DNA of 64,000 nucleotides from Bacillus weihaiensis. GTDB taxonomy: Bacteria; Bacillota; Bacilli; Bacillales; Bacillaceae. The stretch spans positions 4,244,501 to 4,308,500 of the forward strand of contig NZ_CP016020.1 in the NCBI RefSeq assembly GCF_001889165.1, written 5' to 3'. Under the pieces are notes generated by a model that was not told the DNA's origin, made no database searches, and saw only the letters and a program-made list of their open reading frames with translations. Both the position numbers and the translations under genes were made by a program. This document shows, in pieces, positions 36,551-46,064 of this stretch; position 1 is the stretch's first letter, and every line of letters starts with the position of its first letter.

Positions 36551-36973
36551 TTGGTAGAGAAAGTGTCAAATACTAGCTGGTACGGATTAGCATTACAAGC
36601 ATTGATTATACTTGCAACTCATGAAGGAATTTGCCCTAGTAGTGTGATGGCCAAAAAACTTGGGTTTCAATCTACATTTCTAAGGAAGGTCTTAACACAT
36701 CTAGTTAAAGCGGATATCATTCAAGCAAAAGAAGGTAGAGATGGTGGTTATTCATTAAACAAATCTCCAGAAGAAATAACGTTGGCAGGTGTTTATCATG
36801 CACTAACGGCAGAATTATTTCCAAAGGGATTTCTGAATGTACAAAGCAAAGAATGCTTCGCCCCTCCAACACAAGATGCTCTATGTGATCTCAGAGATGA
36901 AATGGAAGGCTGGATCATTGAAGGTTTAGAGAAAAAGACACTAGCAGATCTTCTAAATAAAAGGCTCTCTTAA
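36551..36973 (+). CDS. Rrf2-family transcriptional regulator
   Basis: A 140-residue winged-helix repressor of the Rrf2 family. WYGLALQALIILATHEGICPSS and STFLRKVLTHLVKADIIQAKEGRDGGYSL-type segments form the HTH and wing. The usual Fe-S triad of IscR/NsrR (CX5CX7C) is incomplete: only Cys residues near ECFAPP and ALCDL occur. It therefore resembles the YwnA/SaiR-like subgroup without a cluster, possibly redox or thiol sensing. TTG at 36551 is preferred over GTG at 36542 because AAAGGGG abuts the latter. The nitroreductase about 1.3 kb downstream has an operator-like palindrome but a link is speculative. Confidence 0.8.
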   Translation: MVEKVSNTSWYGLALQALIILATHEGICPSSVMAKKLGFQSTFLRKVLTHLVKADIIQAKEGRDGGYSLNKSPEEITLAGVYHALTAELFPKGFLNVQSKECFAPPTQDALCDLRDEMEGWIIEGLEKKTLADLLNKRLS

Positions 36974-37031
36974 ACAAGAAAGAGCTAGTCTCCTAAAGTT
37001 GAGAAATAACCTTGTATCAAGGAGGAAATGC

Positions 37032-37139
37032 ATGTGTTTTTGGGTTTTTAAAGGGAGTAGCATTTATAAGGAAAGAGCTAATTACAGAAGAAATAGCGAG
37101 ATAATTAGCACGGTTCGCGAACGAAAATTTGTAGTATAA
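37032..37139 (+). CDS. Possible small protein (35 residues)
   Basis: AAGGAGG lies 6 bases before an ATG that opens MCFWVFKGSSIYKERA and ends TAA at 37137, 11 bases before a strong terminator. The product is basic and arginine-rich at its end with no known family. The excellent ribosome-binding site and the terminator are the only support; it could equally be a remnant or a leader peptide. Confidence 0.35.
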   Translation: MCFWVFKGSSIYKERANYRRNSEIISTVRERKFVV

Positions 37140-37150
37140 ATAGTAAATCA

Positions 37151-37181
37151 AAACGCTCAGAAAATATTCTGAGCGTTTTTA
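37151..37181. terminator. Strong bidirectional terminator
   Basis: AAAACGCTCAG/CTGAGCGTTTTT stem with an A/T-rich loop, between rightward genes and the leftward Nudix gene. Confidence 0.85.
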
Positions 37182-37340
37182 TCGTATTACTTATTTTTCT
37201 TGTTCAACTTAAACCTCTACTCACTTTTAAATTCATCGCTTATTAACTATCCTGCGTCTAGAGTGACACAAAAGAAATGCTTTCCTAGTATTTGGGAACG
37301 TTTAATTGATTGAATGTCTTTGATTCCTTGCACGTTTAAT

Positions 37341-37859
37341 TTAAAGACGAATAGAGCCATAATGATGTCGACCCTCAAAAAGAAACGCAATGATACTCTC
37401 ATAATAGGGTATAAATTGTTTTAGTTCGATCAGCTTTAAGATTTCCTCTTTAGAAGCCCATTTGGCTGCTTTCACCTCTTCAGTCTGTAACGTCAAATCA
37501 TTTAAATCGAAGTCATATTCAATTAAATAATAATCATCAAAGCCACGTTCAAAGTTAATAGTAAAATGTGGACGAGTCATTTCAAAGTTATAATGAATTC
37601 CCAACTCCTCAAATAACTCTCTTGATGCAGCCTCCTGACTTGTATCGCCTGCAACAGCACTGCCGCCACAAGTGATATCCCAAAGGTTTGACCATCCTTG
37701 CTTAAAGGGCTGACGCTGTTGAATAAGCATTTCTCCTTTTGAATTAAATATACATACATGCACTACTAAATGAAACTCGTCTGGTGTCATTTCATCTCCA
37801 CGAGTTATTTGTTTCTCTATTTTATCACGATGCTTATCTAATAAATCCCACTTTTCCAT
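37341..37859 (-). CDS. Nudix hydrolase
   Basis: A 172-residue Nudix enzyme that would hydrolyse a nucleoside diphosphate linked to another group; substrate unknown. The box reads GSAVAGDTSQEAASRELFEELGI, in parts GX5D then X7-REUXEEXGU, with Asp where the first Glu is usual. It resembles YfcD-like or isopentenyl-diphosphate-isomerase-like Nudix proteins (FHLVVHVCIFNSKGEMLIQQR before the box). The start was set at 37859 (MEKWDLLDKHRD) because AAGGAG lies just upstream on that strand; the open frame extends 16 codons further without support. An 18-bp palindrome lies directly upstream. Confidence 0.85.
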   Translation of the reverse strand: MEKWDLLDKHRDKIEKQITRGDEMTPDEFHLVVHVCIFNSKGEMLIQQRQPFKQGWSNLWDITCGGSAVAGDTSQEAASRELFEELGIHYNFEMTRPHFTINFERGFDDYYLIEYDFDLNDLTLQTEEVKAAKWASKEEILKLIELKQFIPYYESIIAFLFEGRHHYGSIRL

Positions 37860-37870
37860 TGCTAAGCTCC

Positions 37871-37888
37871 TTACAAATATATTTGTAA
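37871..37888. promoter_or_regulatory. 18-bp palindrome in front of the Nudix gene
   Basis: TTACAAATATATTTGTAA is a perfect palindrome 12-29 bp upstream of the start codon at 37859, next to the ribosome-binding site. It could be an operator for a dimeric regulator; the protein is unknown. Confidence 0.45.
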
Positions 37889-37907
37889 AAACATTCCGAA
37901 TATACAA

Positions 37908-38258
37908 TAAAATTAGTTTAAAATAATGTATTTTTCAATAAATATTTAATGATCTGGAATAAAGTAGATAAACGTTACCAAAACATCGTTAGGACCATCT
38001 TATTTACTTAGAGTGGAAATTTCTCTTAAAAAAACTGACGATACCCCTTGTTATAAAAAACTGCCCTTTAGTTAAACAAACCTATACCGTTTCCTTATTT
38101 ACACTTTAACATAAAATACCAGAACAAATAATTTATTTCTCCCACATATTGCAGTGAAATAACATAGTTTTTCACAACCGTTTTATCATGGTAAGAGAAA
38201 AGGTATTGGCCTTTCATCTTCCATTTTTCTACCCTTTTTAACTAGATAAGTAACTGTG
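37908..38258. other. Gene-free AT-rich stretch
   Basis: No coding sequence, RNA gene or long repeat is seen. It should hold the Nudix promoter (leftward). The nitroreductase promoter starts at 38260. Confidence 0.4.
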
Positions 38259-38259
38259 T

Positions 38260-38309
38260 TTGACTTTGGAACAGTTTAAGGTTTATACTGTATCTGAAAT
38301 CGATACAGT
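38260..38309 (+). promoter_or_regulatory. SigA promoter with overlapping operator for the nitroreductase
   Basis: TTGACT at 38260-38265 and TATACT at 38284-38289, spaced 18 bp, form a good SigA promoter. A perfect 8-bp inverted repeat ACTGTATC-7 bp-GATACAGT (38287-38309) overlaps the -10 region and likely start site, a classic repressor position. Confidence 0.75.
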
Positions 38310-38324
38310 TAGGGAGTGGAATAA

Positions 38325-39032
38325 TTGACAAAGAAAACAATGAGTAAAGAAGAATACCTAACAAAGGTAAGTGAAATTGATACAACAACAGACAAGCCAA
38401 AAGAGCTTGAGAATACAGACTTTTTTACAGTAGCAAAAGAAAGACGCTCTGTTCGACAATATGATCCAACTCATAAAATGGACCGCAGTGAAATTCGTGA
38501 AATTTTAGAAGCAGCCATTTTAGCACCTTCTTCTTCTAACCTTCAACCATGGAGATTTTTAGTAATTGAAGATCAAGCTGCGAAGGAAGAATTATTACCA
38601 ATTGCAAACAACCAAAGACAAATCGTTGATGCATCTGTTGTAATTGCGGTATTAGGTGATAAACAAGCATATAAAAATGCAGATAGAATTTACACTCAGA
38701 TCGCTGAAAGAGGAAACATGACTCCAGAAGTAAAGGACATGTATGTAAATAGTATTTTAGATAATTATGGAAGTGCGCCTGAAGATCGTTTATCTAGAAT
38801 TGCGATGATTGATGGTGGACTAGTATCTATGCAGTTAATGCTTGCAGCAAAAGCAAAAGGCTACGATACAGTTCCAATGGGTGGCTATGATGCAGATCAG
38901 TTCGTAAATGCATTCAATGTACCAGATAATCTAGAGCCTGTTATGCTTATTTCTTTAGGAAAAGGAGCAAAAGCTGGTTTTGAAAAAACTCGTCTTCCAT
39001 TAGAGGATGTACTTGAGTGGAATAAATACTAA
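38325..39032 (+). CDS. Nitroreductase-family protein (FMN)
   Basis: A 235-residue flavoprotein of the nitroreductase family, which reduces nitro compounds, quinones or related electrophiles with NAD(P)H. Key stretches are ERRSVRQYDPTHKMDRSEI (FMN phosphate site), APSSSNLQPWRFLVIED and the late MQLMLAAKAKGYDTVPMGGYD. The N-terminal 28 residues are a charged extension. The TTG start follows GGGAGTGG. The promoter has a palindrome over the -10 region, so expression is likely induced, perhaps by electrophiles, as for many Bacillus nitroreductases. Confidence 0.88.
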   Translation: MTKKTMSKEEYLTKVSEIDTTTDKPKELENTDFFTVAKERRSVRQYDPTHKMDRSEIREILEAAILAPSSSNLQPWRFLVIEDQAAKEELLPIANNQRQIVDASVVIAVLGDKQAYKNADRIYTQIAERGNMTPEVKDMYVNSILDNYGSAPEDRLSRIAMIDGGLVSMQLMLAAKAKGYDTVPMGGYDADQFVNAFNVPDNLEPVMLISLGKGAKAGFEKTRLPLEDVLEWNKY

Positions 39033-39038
39033 GCTGAA

Positions 39039-39079
39039 AAGAAAGGCTGGGACTTTATATTTGTCCTAGCCTTTCTTTC
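39039..39079 (+). terminator. Terminator after the nitroreductase gene
   Basis: GAAAGGCTGGGAC/GTCCTAGCCTTTC stem with Ts. The arms resemble the tips of the 120-bp repeats (GGCTGGGACA), suggesting how those elements may have arisen or been recruited. Confidence 0.8.
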
Positions 39080-39131
39080 GTTACAAGAGCGGGCTACTAT
39101 ATTGAAAAATGCTATTTTCAAAGGTCTCTAA

Positions 39132-39168
39132 CAAAAAAACGACGATTTCCAATATGGAAACCGCCGTT
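39132..39168 (-). terminator. Terminator after ahpF
   Basis: AACGGCGGTTTCC/GGAAATCGTCGTT (minus strand) stem followed by seven Ts. Confidence 0.8.
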
Positions 39169-39184
39169 AACGTTACGAAAAAAA

Positions 39185-40714
39185 TTAGTTTCGTATTAAG
39201 TAATCAAATGCACCTAATGAAGCAGTTGCACCTGAACCCATTGAAATAATAATTTGGTTGTATGGACCGTCAGTACAGTCACCGGCTGCAAATAACCCTG
39301 GAACCGTTGTTGCACCATGTTTATCAACGACGATCTCACCAATACGGTTACGTTCAACTGTTTCATCTAACCAGTCTGTATTAGGAACAAGACCGATCTG
39401 AACAAATACACCGTGTAATGGTACATGTTTTTCAGCACCTGTCTCACGACTGATGTATGTAATACCATTTACAGTATCTGTACCCGTAATTTCTTTTGTT
39501 TGAACATTTGTTAGCACGGTTACATTTGGTAAACTGTGTAAACGTTCCTGTAGAACAGCATCTGCTTTTAATTCAGGCATGAATTCAAGAACTGTTACGT
39601 GGTTTACGATACCAGCTAAATCAATAGCTGCTTCGACACCAGAGTTCCCTCCGCCAATTACTGCAACGTCTTTTCCTTCAAATAGAGGACCGTCACAGTG
39701 TGGGCAGTAAGCAACACCTTTGTTTTTGAATTCTTGCTCACCTGGTACATTTACGTTACGCCAGCGAGCACCTGTTGAAACGATGACCGTTTTACTTTTT
39801 AAGATAGCTCCACTTTCAAGCTCAAGCTCAAAAAGATCTTTTTTCTCAAGACGTTTTGCTTTTTGAAGGTTCATGACATCGATACCATACTCTTTTACAT
39901 GCTCTTCAAGGCTGGCAACAAGCTTTGGACCTTCTGTACGCCTTACGCTTATAAAGTTCTCAATACTCATTGTATCAAGTACCTGTCCGCCAAAACGCTC
40001 AGCAACAATTCCTGTACGGATTCCTTTACGTGCTGCATAAATTGCTGCACTTGAACCTGCAGGGCCGCCACCCACAACTAACACGTCAAAAGGTTCTTTA
40101 TCAGAAAGCTCTGATGCATCTGGGCCAGTTCCCATTTTTGCAAGAATTTCTTCAAGCGTCATACGACCACTACCAAATGATTCTCCGTTTAAGAAGACAG
40201 TTGGAACAGCCATCACGTTCTTGCTTTCAACTTCATCCTTAAAGGTTGCTCCATCGATCATTGTATGAGTGATATTAGCATTTAAGTTACTCATAATGTT
40301 TAGAGCCTGTACAACATCAGGGCAATTGTGACAGCTTAAGCTAATGTATGATTCAAAATGAAATTCGCCTTTTATGTTTTTGATTTGATCAATAATACTT
40401 TGATCAACCTTTGGTGCTCTTCCGCTAACTTGTAGAAGGGCTAATACTAAAGAGGTGAACTCATGTCCAAGTGGAATTCCAGCGAATGTAATACCTGTAT
40501 CTTCGCCAATGCGGTTTACACTAAAGCTTGGTGTTCTTTCAAGGTTTGCATGTTCAGATGAGATTCTCGGAGACATTGAAGCTAGCTCTTCAACAAGAGC
40601 TAGCATGTCTTTTGAAACATCATCAGAGCCTGCGCTGACCTTTAATACGATATCACCTTCCATCAATTGAAGGTATTGGTCTAGCTGTGCTTTAATATCT
40701 GCTTCAAGTATCAT
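39185..40714 (-). CDS. ahpF: Alkyl hydroperoxide reductase subunit F
   Basis: NADH-dependent flavoprotein disulfide reductase that recycles AhpC, 509 residues (usual length). N-terminal tandem thioredoxin-like domain with C128-H-N-C131; FAD site GGGPAG (215-220); redox pair C337-P-H-C340 in the thioredoxin-reductase-like core; NADH site GGGNSG after it; C-terminal [11 protein letters not shown] flavin motif. It is 12 bp downstream of ahpC on the same strand, forming the standard ahpCF operon. A PerR-like box precedes ahpC, so peroxide induction is expected. Confidence 0.97.
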   Translation of the reverse strand: MILEADIKAQLDQYLQLMEGDIVLKVSAGSDDVSKDMLALVEELASMSPRISSEHANLERTPSFSVNRIGEDTGITFAGIPLGHEFTSLVLALLQVSGRAPKVDQSIIDQIKNIKGEFHFESYISLSCHNCPDVVQALNIMSNLNANITHTMIDGATFKDEVESKNVMAVPTVFLNGESFGSGRMTLEEILAKMGTGPDASELSDKEPFDVLVVGGGPAGSSAAIYAARKGIRTGIVAERFGGQVLDTMSIENFISVRRTEGPKLVASLEEHVKEYGIDVMNLQKAKRLEKKDLFELELESGAILKSKTVIVSTGARWRNVNVPGEQEFKNKGVAYCPHCDGPLFEGKDVAVIGGGNSGVEAAIDLAGIVNHVTVLEFMPELKADAVLQERLHSLPNVTVLTNVQTKEITGTDTVNGITYISRETGAEKHVPLHGVFVQIGLVPNTDWLDETVERNRIGEIVVDKHGATTVPGLFAAGDCTDGPYNQIIISMGSGATASLGAFDYLIRN

Positions 40715-40726
40715 TATGTGTACTCC

Positions 40727-41290
40727 TTACAGCTTTCCAACTAGGTCAAGACTTGGTTTTAGTGTTTCTCCGCCTTCTTGCCATTTAGCTGGACAAACTT
40801 CACCTGGATTGTTACGTACGTATTGAGCCGCTTTAATTTTGTTTACAAGGTTGCTTGCGTCACGGCCAATACCGCCTGCGTTGATTTCAACCGTTTGAAT
40901 GATACCGTCTGGATCGATAATGAATGTACCACGATCTGCTAATCCTTCCTCCTCGTTTAATACTTCGAAGTTACGAGAAATGGTTTGAGATGGATCCCCG
41001 ATCATAGCATATGTAATTTTTCCAATTTTCTCTGAGCTATCGTGCCAACCTTTATGAGTAAAGTGAGTATCAGTTGAGACAGAGTAAACTTCTACGCCCA
41101 AATCTTTAAGTGTAGCGTATTCGTTTTGTAAATCTTCTAACTCAGTTGGGCATACGAATGTGAAGTCAGCTGGATAGAAGCAGAATACGCTCCATTGACC
41201 TTTAAGGCTTTCGTTTGTTACGTCGATGAATTCACCGTTTTTGTATGCTTTTGCTTGGAATGGTTTTACTTCAGAACCGATTAAAGACAT
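40727..41290 (-). CDS. ahpC: Alkyl hydroperoxide reductase subunit C (peroxiredoxin)
   Basis: A 187-residue typical 2-Cys peroxiredoxin reducing H2O2, organic peroxides and peroxynitrite in the cytoplasm. Peroxidatic Cys47 lies in [12 protein letters not shown] and resolving Cys166 in GEVCPAKW; the GGIGRD and C-terminal features of the bacterial AhpC type are present. It is first in the ahpCF operon, with AGGAGG before the start at 41290. Confidence 0.97.
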   Translation of the reverse strand: MSLIGSEVKPFQAKAYKNGEFIDVTNESLKGQWSVFCFYPADFTFVCPTELEDLQNEYATLKDLGVEVYSVSTDTHFTHKGWHDSSEKIGKITYAMIGDPSQTISRNFEVLNEEEGLADRGTFIIDPDGIIQTVEINAGGIGRDASNLVNKIKAAQYVRNNPGEVCPAKWQEGGETLKPSLDLVGKL

Positions 41291-41343
41291 GTAATCATTT
41301 CCTCCTAAAAGTTGTTTTCAATTATAAATACTATAGTAGCTAT

Positions 41344-41358
41344 CTATAATTGTTATAA
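41344..41358. promoter_or_regulatory. PerR-like box upstream of ahpC
   Basis: CTATAATTGTTATAA matches the PerR consensus TTATAATNATTATAA at 12 of 14 positions, 54 bp before the ahpC start. AT-rich repeats around it (TATAATTATATAC) could hold promoter elements. Confidence 0.7.
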
Positions 41359-41496
41359 TTATATACTAATTATTATATAGTTCTTTTTTCCAGTCAAGCC
41401 AAAGCCTGTTATAAATTCAGTTCTATAAAATAAAAATTGAAACATTTCACACCCTTTTTCCGTATGAATTAGAAAGGGCAAAGGGAGGAATTTGGA

Positions 41497-42435
41497 ATGT
41501 TTTCTGAGTTAAATGCAAAGCTAGCAGAAGTTGAAGGGAAGGTACGAAAGAAGAGAAAATATCAAGTGCAGCTACAAGATTTCCAACGTGAGTTAAAAGG
41601 AATTAACGATAGAATTTCTCAATTAGAAGAAGAGTGGCATCTTGAAAAAGGAGACGTTGAAAAGCTTGAAGGCATCACCATAACTAACGTATTCGCAACC
41701 TTAACTGGAACGAAGGACGAAAGGCTTTCAAAAGAAAAAAGTGAGCTACTAGAAGCACGACATAAACTTGATGAAGCAAGGAAAACAAAAAAAGAAATTC
41801 AAGAGAGCATGGAGGAACTATACGAAAAACTAGATTCATATAGTCAGGTAGAGGAATATCACCTACAGCTTTTAAATGAAAAAGAACATCTTATTAAGAC
41901 TGGTACATCGCCTGAAGCATTCAAATTGTTTGATCTTAGTGAGCAAGAGGGAAAACGGCAAGCGCTCAAAACGGAAATGAAAGAGGCCATTCAAGAGGGA
42001 GAACAGGTGATTGCAACTCTTCATCAAGCTAAAGCTTCGTTAGAAAAAGCAAATAATTGGGGAACCTGGGACATGCTTGGTGGTGGGATGGTATCTGGAA
42101 TCGTAAAGCATCAGCATCTTGATGAGGCAGAAACGTATTTACATCAAGCCCAAAGAGAAATGAGACAATTTCAAAAGGAGCTCTTAGATCTCAGACAAGA
42201 GGTAAAGCTTGAGATCGATATTTCAAGTATGCTTCGGTTTGCTGACTTCTTTTTCGATGGATTTATTGCTGACTATATGGTTCAGGGTAAAATACAACAA
42301 TCCTTAGATCAGGTAAGAAGCGAATCACGTAAAGCACAGGATATTGTGATGTCGTTAAAAGAACAGGTTAGACAAACTGAGCAAGATCTTGCACGAATCT
42401 CAAAAGCAAAACGAGATTTGGTCGAAGGATTGTAG
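41497..42435 (+). CDS. Coiled-coil protein of unknown function
   Basis: A 312-residue, Glu/Lys/Gln-rich protein with heptad-like leucines over most of its length. Long helices cover about 1-165 and 215-312. A short ITITNVFATLTGTKDERL segment (about 63-80) and a glycine-rich turn (NNWGTWDMLGGGMVSGIVKH, about 180-200) interrupt the coils. There is no signal peptide or strong membrane helix. I recall similar uncharacterised Firmicutes proteins sharing the NVFATLTGTKDERL segment but know no function. AGGGAGG precedes the ATG at 41497. It stands between ahpC (divergent) and the radical SAM gene. Confidence 0.65.
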   Translation: MFSELNAKLAEVEGKVRKKRKYQVQLQDFQRELKGINDRISQLEEEWHLEKGDVEKLEGITITNVFATLTGTKDERLSKEKSELLEARHKLDEARKTKKEIQESMEELYEKLDSYSQVEEYHLQLLNEKEHLIKTGTSPEAFKLFDLSEQEGKRQALKTEMKEAIQEGEQVIATLHQAKASLEKANNWGTWDMLGGGMVSGIVKHQHLDEAETYLHQAQREMRQFQKELLDLRQEVKLEIDISSMLRFADFFFDGFIADYMVQGKIQQSLDQVRSESRKAQDIVMSLKEQVRQTEQDLARISKAKRDLVEGL

Positions 42436-42593
42436 AACTTGTAATGGGCGGGTGCCTTACACCTTACTTCATCCAAGATGATCTGTGATATTTTTTCCTC
42501 AAATAAACATATACCCAATAGGCAAGAAGTATGCTCTAATAAAAACAGAGTATTCTTTTGATCATAGAAACACAAGAAGTGGGGAAAACGAGC

Positions 42594-43472
42594 TTGAAAA
42601 AGTTTAAAAAGTTTTATTTAGAAATCACGAGTGTGTGTAATTTAGCATGTCATTTTTGTCCTCCAACTGAGAGACAAAAGCAGTTTTTGTCCGTAGAGGA
42701 CTTTACGAAAAGATTAGATGATATAAAGCCTCATACCGATTATATTTATTTGCATGTAAAGGGAGAGCCTCTACTGCATCCTAAAGTCGATCTGTTTCTA
42801 GATATAGCACATGAAAAAGGATTTAAAGTGAATATCACGACAAATGGTACATTGTTAGAAAAAAAGAAAGATAGAATTATCAATAAGCCTGCGTTAAGGC
42901 AAATGAATATATCGCTTCATAGCTTCGACGGGCATCCAGGTTCCCGAGACAAAGAAGCCTATGTCATGAGCGTTGTATCTTTTATTAAAGAAGCAACTAA
43001 AGACTCGGAACTAATCATATCATTACGCTTGTGGAATCTTACCCAAGATAATACTACGAATCTTGAGAGGCAACGCAATCGAGAGTTACTCAGTATAATC
43101 GAAAGAGAATTTCAACTAGATTATAAGATTGAAGAGAAGGTCACACCGGGAAGTGGCCTGAAATTATCTGACCGCATTTATATTAACCAAGACTATGAGT
43201 TTAAGTGGCCGGCCTTACATGAAGAAGAGGATGATGGTAAAGGCTTTTGCTATGGATTACGGAATCAGGCGGGAATTTTAGCAAATGGTACGGTAATTCC
43301 ATGCTGTTTAGATGGTGAAGGTATTATCAATTTAGGAAATATTAATACAAATCGTTTTTCAGATATTATTGAAGGAGAGCGCGCGACAAAGATTGTGGAT
43401 GGATTTTCACAAAGAGTAGCGGTAGAAGAGCTTTGCCGTAAATGTGGGTATCGCCAACGATTTGGAAAATAA
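42594..43472 (+). CDS. Radical SAM/SPASM protein
   Basis: A radical S-adenosylmethionine enzyme of about 292 residues. The Fe4S4 motif CNLACHFC is at C15-C19-C22, followed by the SAM-binding strand YLHVKGEPLLHPK and NITTNGTLL. The C-terminal half has Cys residues of a SPASM-type auxiliary cluster (KGFCYGL, VIPCCLDGEG, ELCRKCGY). SPASM enzymes modify peptides or carbohydrates; no precursor peptide gene is evident next to it. The TTG at 42594 gives a normal N-terminus (MKKFKKFYLEIT) with GTGGGG upstream; a TTG at 42558 is further up in frame. The substrate is unknown. Confidence 0.85.
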   Translation: MKKFKKFYLEITSVCNLACHFCPPTERQKQFLSVEDFTKRLDDIKPHTDYIYLHVKGEPLLHPKVDLFLDIAHEKGFKVNITTNGTLLEKKKDRIINKPALRQMNISLHSFDGHPGSRDKEAYVMSVVSFIKEATKDSELIISLRLWNLTQDNTTNLERQRNRELLSIIEREFQLDYKIEEKVTPGSGLKLSDRIYINQDYEFKWPALHEEEDDGKGFCYGLRNQAGILANGTVIPCCLDGEGIINLGNINTNRFSDIIEGERATKIVDGFSQRVAVEELCRKCGYRQRFGK

Positions 43473-43490
43473 TTCAACATGGAAAATCAT

Positions 43491-43517
43491 CTAACGAGTG
43501 TGTTAGGCGGTTTTTTT
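43491..43517 (+). terminator. Weak terminator after the radical SAM gene
   Basis: CTAAC/GTTAG stem with seven Ts following GCGG. Confidence 0.5.
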
Positions 43518-43822
43518 AATTTCATAGAAATCGATAAAATGTATTGATTGTGTATAAGCGCTTCGAAAAATTCAGCTTCAGCATCTGATGTCACGTTTTT
43601 AGATTGCCTCAAGTTCAGTAGTAAGGGAAAGTAGTAGTCAAAATTGTCTTAAGCTTGTTGTAGACAGATATTTTTTGCGTTCCTCATGCATGATAACCTA
43701 GGATCTAGATCATCTGAATTATGGTATACCTGTTCTTTCGCCCATTTTATGCTACTCTTTCGGGTAGGTGTGCATTCTCTCCTCGAATGCCAGGCCAATC
43801 CCAAAAAAACGACAAAAGTCCC
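43518..43822. other. Gene-free stretch upstream of katE
   Basis: No coding sequence is supported. TCGAATGCC and the A7 run at 43802 are the only local features. The katE promoter follows. Confidence 0.4.
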
Positions 43823-43847
43823 GTTTGTGATCTTCTATTGTGGGTAA
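43823..43847 (+). promoter_or_regulatory. SigB-type promoter for katE
   Basis: GTTTGT (43823-43828) and GGGTAA (43842-43847), spaced 13 bp, fit the general-stress sigma factor consensus (GTTTAA, N12-15, GGGTAT or GGGTAA). It lies 55 bp before the katE start; katE is SigB-dependent in B. subtilis. Confidence 0.75.
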
Positions 43848-43902
43848 TAGTTTAAGAACTGTTTGATTTTACATACCCATAAACTTTGAGGAGGAACTAG
43901 AT

Positions 43903-45960
43903 ATGCCAGATAATAACAAGCATGAAACTAACCAGAAAAAACAGCAGCTTGAAGAATATACAGTAGAAGATCAAGGGAAAAAGCTTACGACTAATCAAGG
44001 GTTAAAGGTAGCTGAGGATGAGTTTTCACTCAAAGCAGGTGAGCGAGGTCCTACTCTATTAGAGGATTTTCATTTTCGTGAAAAGATGACGCATTTTGAT
44101 CATGAACGAATTCCTGAGCGTATTGTTCATGCCCGTGGTTTTGCCGCACATGGAGAATTCCAAGTATATGAATCAATGAAAGAATATACGAAAGCTGGTT
44201 TTTTACAGGATCCATCTAAAAAAACACCAGTATTTGTTCGATTTTCAACTGTAGCCGGGTCAAAGGGATCTGGTGAACTAGCAAGGGATGCCCGCGGGTT
44301 CGCTACAAAATTTTATACAGAAGAAGGAAACTATGATTTAGTAGGAAACAATATACCGGTCTTTTTTATACAGGATGCCATTAAATTTCCAGATTTAATT
44401 CATGCTGTAAAGCCTGAGCCACATAATGAAATTCCACAGGCAGCCTCTGCTCATGATACTTTTTGGGATTTTGTTGCCAATAACCAAGAATCAGCTCATA
44501 TGGTCATGTGGACAATGTCAGATCGAGCTATTCCAAGAAGCTTCCGCATGATGGAGGGCTTTGGTGTTCATACGTTCCGTTTCGTTAATGAACAAGGAAA
44601 TTCATACTTTGTAAAGTTCCATTGGAAGCCAGTGCTCGGAACGCATTCAGTAGTATGGGATGAAGCACAGAAGATTAATGGGAAAGACCCTGATTTCCAT
44701 AGACGTGACTTATGGGAATGTATTGAAAATGGTGATTATCCTGAGTACGAGCTTGGCGTTCAGATTGTACCAGAAGAAGATGAGTTTAAATTTGACTTTG
44801 ATTTATTAGATCCAACAAAGCTTTGGCCTGAGGAAGATATTCCGGTTAAGCTCATCGGTAAAATGACACTTAATCGTAATGTTGATAATGTGTTTGCAGA
44901 AACAGAGCAGGTTGCATTTCACCCAGGACATGTGGTGCCAGGCATTGACTTTACGAATGACCCGTTACTACAAGGAAGATTGTTCTCTTATACAGACACA
45001 CAGCTAATTCGACTTGGTGGCCCGAATTTTCATGAATTGCCAATTAATCGCCCGGTATGCCCATTCTTTAATAACCAACGAGATGGCTATGGGCGCCATA
45101 CCATTAATCGTGGTCAAGTAAGCTATCATAAGAATTCACTAGCGAATAATACGCCAGAGCCTGCAAGTGAAAAAGAAGGCGGGTATGTTCACTATCAAGA
45201 GAAAGTCGAAGGGCATAAGGTGAGAGCGCGAAGTGAAAGCTTTAAAGACCATTTCTCTCAAGCAACTCTGTTTTGGAATAGTATGAGTCAGCCTGAAAAG
45301 GAACATATTATTCAAGCATTTAGCTTTGAGCTTGGTAAAGTGCAAAGTCAATCTGTAAGAGAGCAGGTTGTAGAGATGTTTGCTCATGTAAGCCCAGAGC
45401 TCGCTTCAGGCTTTGCAAAAGAAATTGGGGTAACTCCGCCGGAAGTGAGAGGTAGCGGTGTAACGAAGTCTTCACCGGCCTTAAGCCAAGAAAACTCCAC
45501 GAAAAGCCCGAAAACTCGTAAAGTTGCTGTTCTAGTAGATCAAGAATTTAGTAGTAAAGAGGTTAAGAGGGTACTAGACGTACTGTCTGAAGTAGGGATA
45601 CAACCAGAGGTGGTTAGTAGCAGATTTGGTGTATTAAAGGGTGCAGACGGAACCGAATTGGAGGTTCAACACACATTTTTAACGGCTGATTCTGTTTTAT
45701 TTGATGCAGTATACGCTGTTGGAGGCTCTAAGGAAAACAAATCGTTTATACAACAGGCAAAAGCCTTTATTCACGAGGCATATGCCCACTATAAACCTAT
45801 TGGCTTATCAAAAGAAGGAAAAGCATATCTGAATTCAGAAGAAATGCTGAACGAGGCCGGTGTGGTAGTTGCCGACGATGATCAATCAGAGCAGTTTGTA
45901 GAGAAGTTAATTCAATCGATAACTACTCATCGTCATTGGGACCGAAATATAATGATGTAA
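43903..45960 (+). CDS. katE: Catalase KatE (large-subunit clade)
   Basis: Heme catalase of 685 residues, the length of B. subtilis KatE (686). The core has the catalytic His76 in [29 protein letters not shown], the distal Asn in [10 protein letters not shown] and the proximal heme Tyr in [16 protein letters not shown]-terminal flavodoxin/class-I-amidotransferase-like domain (about 530-685, [10 protein letters not shown] onward) defines the large-subunit type. The ATG follows GAGGAGG. The SigB-like promoter indicates general-stress control rather than PerR control. Confidence 0.97.
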   Translation: MPDNNKHETNQKKQQLEEYTVEDQGKKLTTNQGLKVAEDEFSLKAGERGPTLLEDFHFREKMTHFDHERIPERIVHARGFAAHGEFQVYESMKEYTKAGFLQDPSKKTPVFVRFSTVAGSKGSGELARDARGFATKFYTEEGNYDLVGNNIPVFFIQDAIKFPDLIHAVKPEPHNEIPQAASAHDTFWDFVANNQESAHMVMWTMSDRAIPRSFRMMEGFGVHTFRFVNEQGNSYFVKFHWKPVLGTHSVVWDEAQKINGKDPDFHRRDLWECIENGDYPEYELGVQIVPEEDEFKFDFDLLDPTKLWPEEDIPVKLIGKMTLNRNVDNVFAETEQVAFHPGHVVPGIDFTNDPLLQGRLFSYTDTQLIRLGGPNFHELPINRPVCPFFNNQRDGYGRHTINRGQVSYHKNSLANNTPEPASEKEGGYVHYQEKVEGHKVRARSESFKDHFSQATLFWNSMSQPEKEHIIQAFSFELGKVQSQSVREQVVEMFAHVSPELASGFAKEIGVTPPEVRGSGVTKSSPALSQENSTKSPKTRKVAVLVDQEFSSKEVKRVLDVLSEVGIQPEVVSSRFGVLKGADGTELEVQHTFLTADSVLFDAVYAVGGSKENKSFIQQAKAFIHEAYAHYKPIGLSKEGKAYLNSEEMLNEAGVVVADDDQSEQFVEKLIQSITTHRHWDRNIMM

Positions 45961-45965
45961 GATAG

Positions 45966-45992
45966 AAGAGAGGAGCAATCCTCTCTTTAATT
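45966..45992 (+). terminator. Terminator after katE
   Basis: AAGAGAGGA/TCCTCTCTT perfect stem with a GCAA tetraloop, 5 bp after the stop. Confidence 0.8.
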
Positions 45993-46064
45993 CTGCTTTC
46001 TTCTATAATACTTTGAGACTCGTTTACTGATACCATAAACGATTATATAATTTATCGCGTTAGC

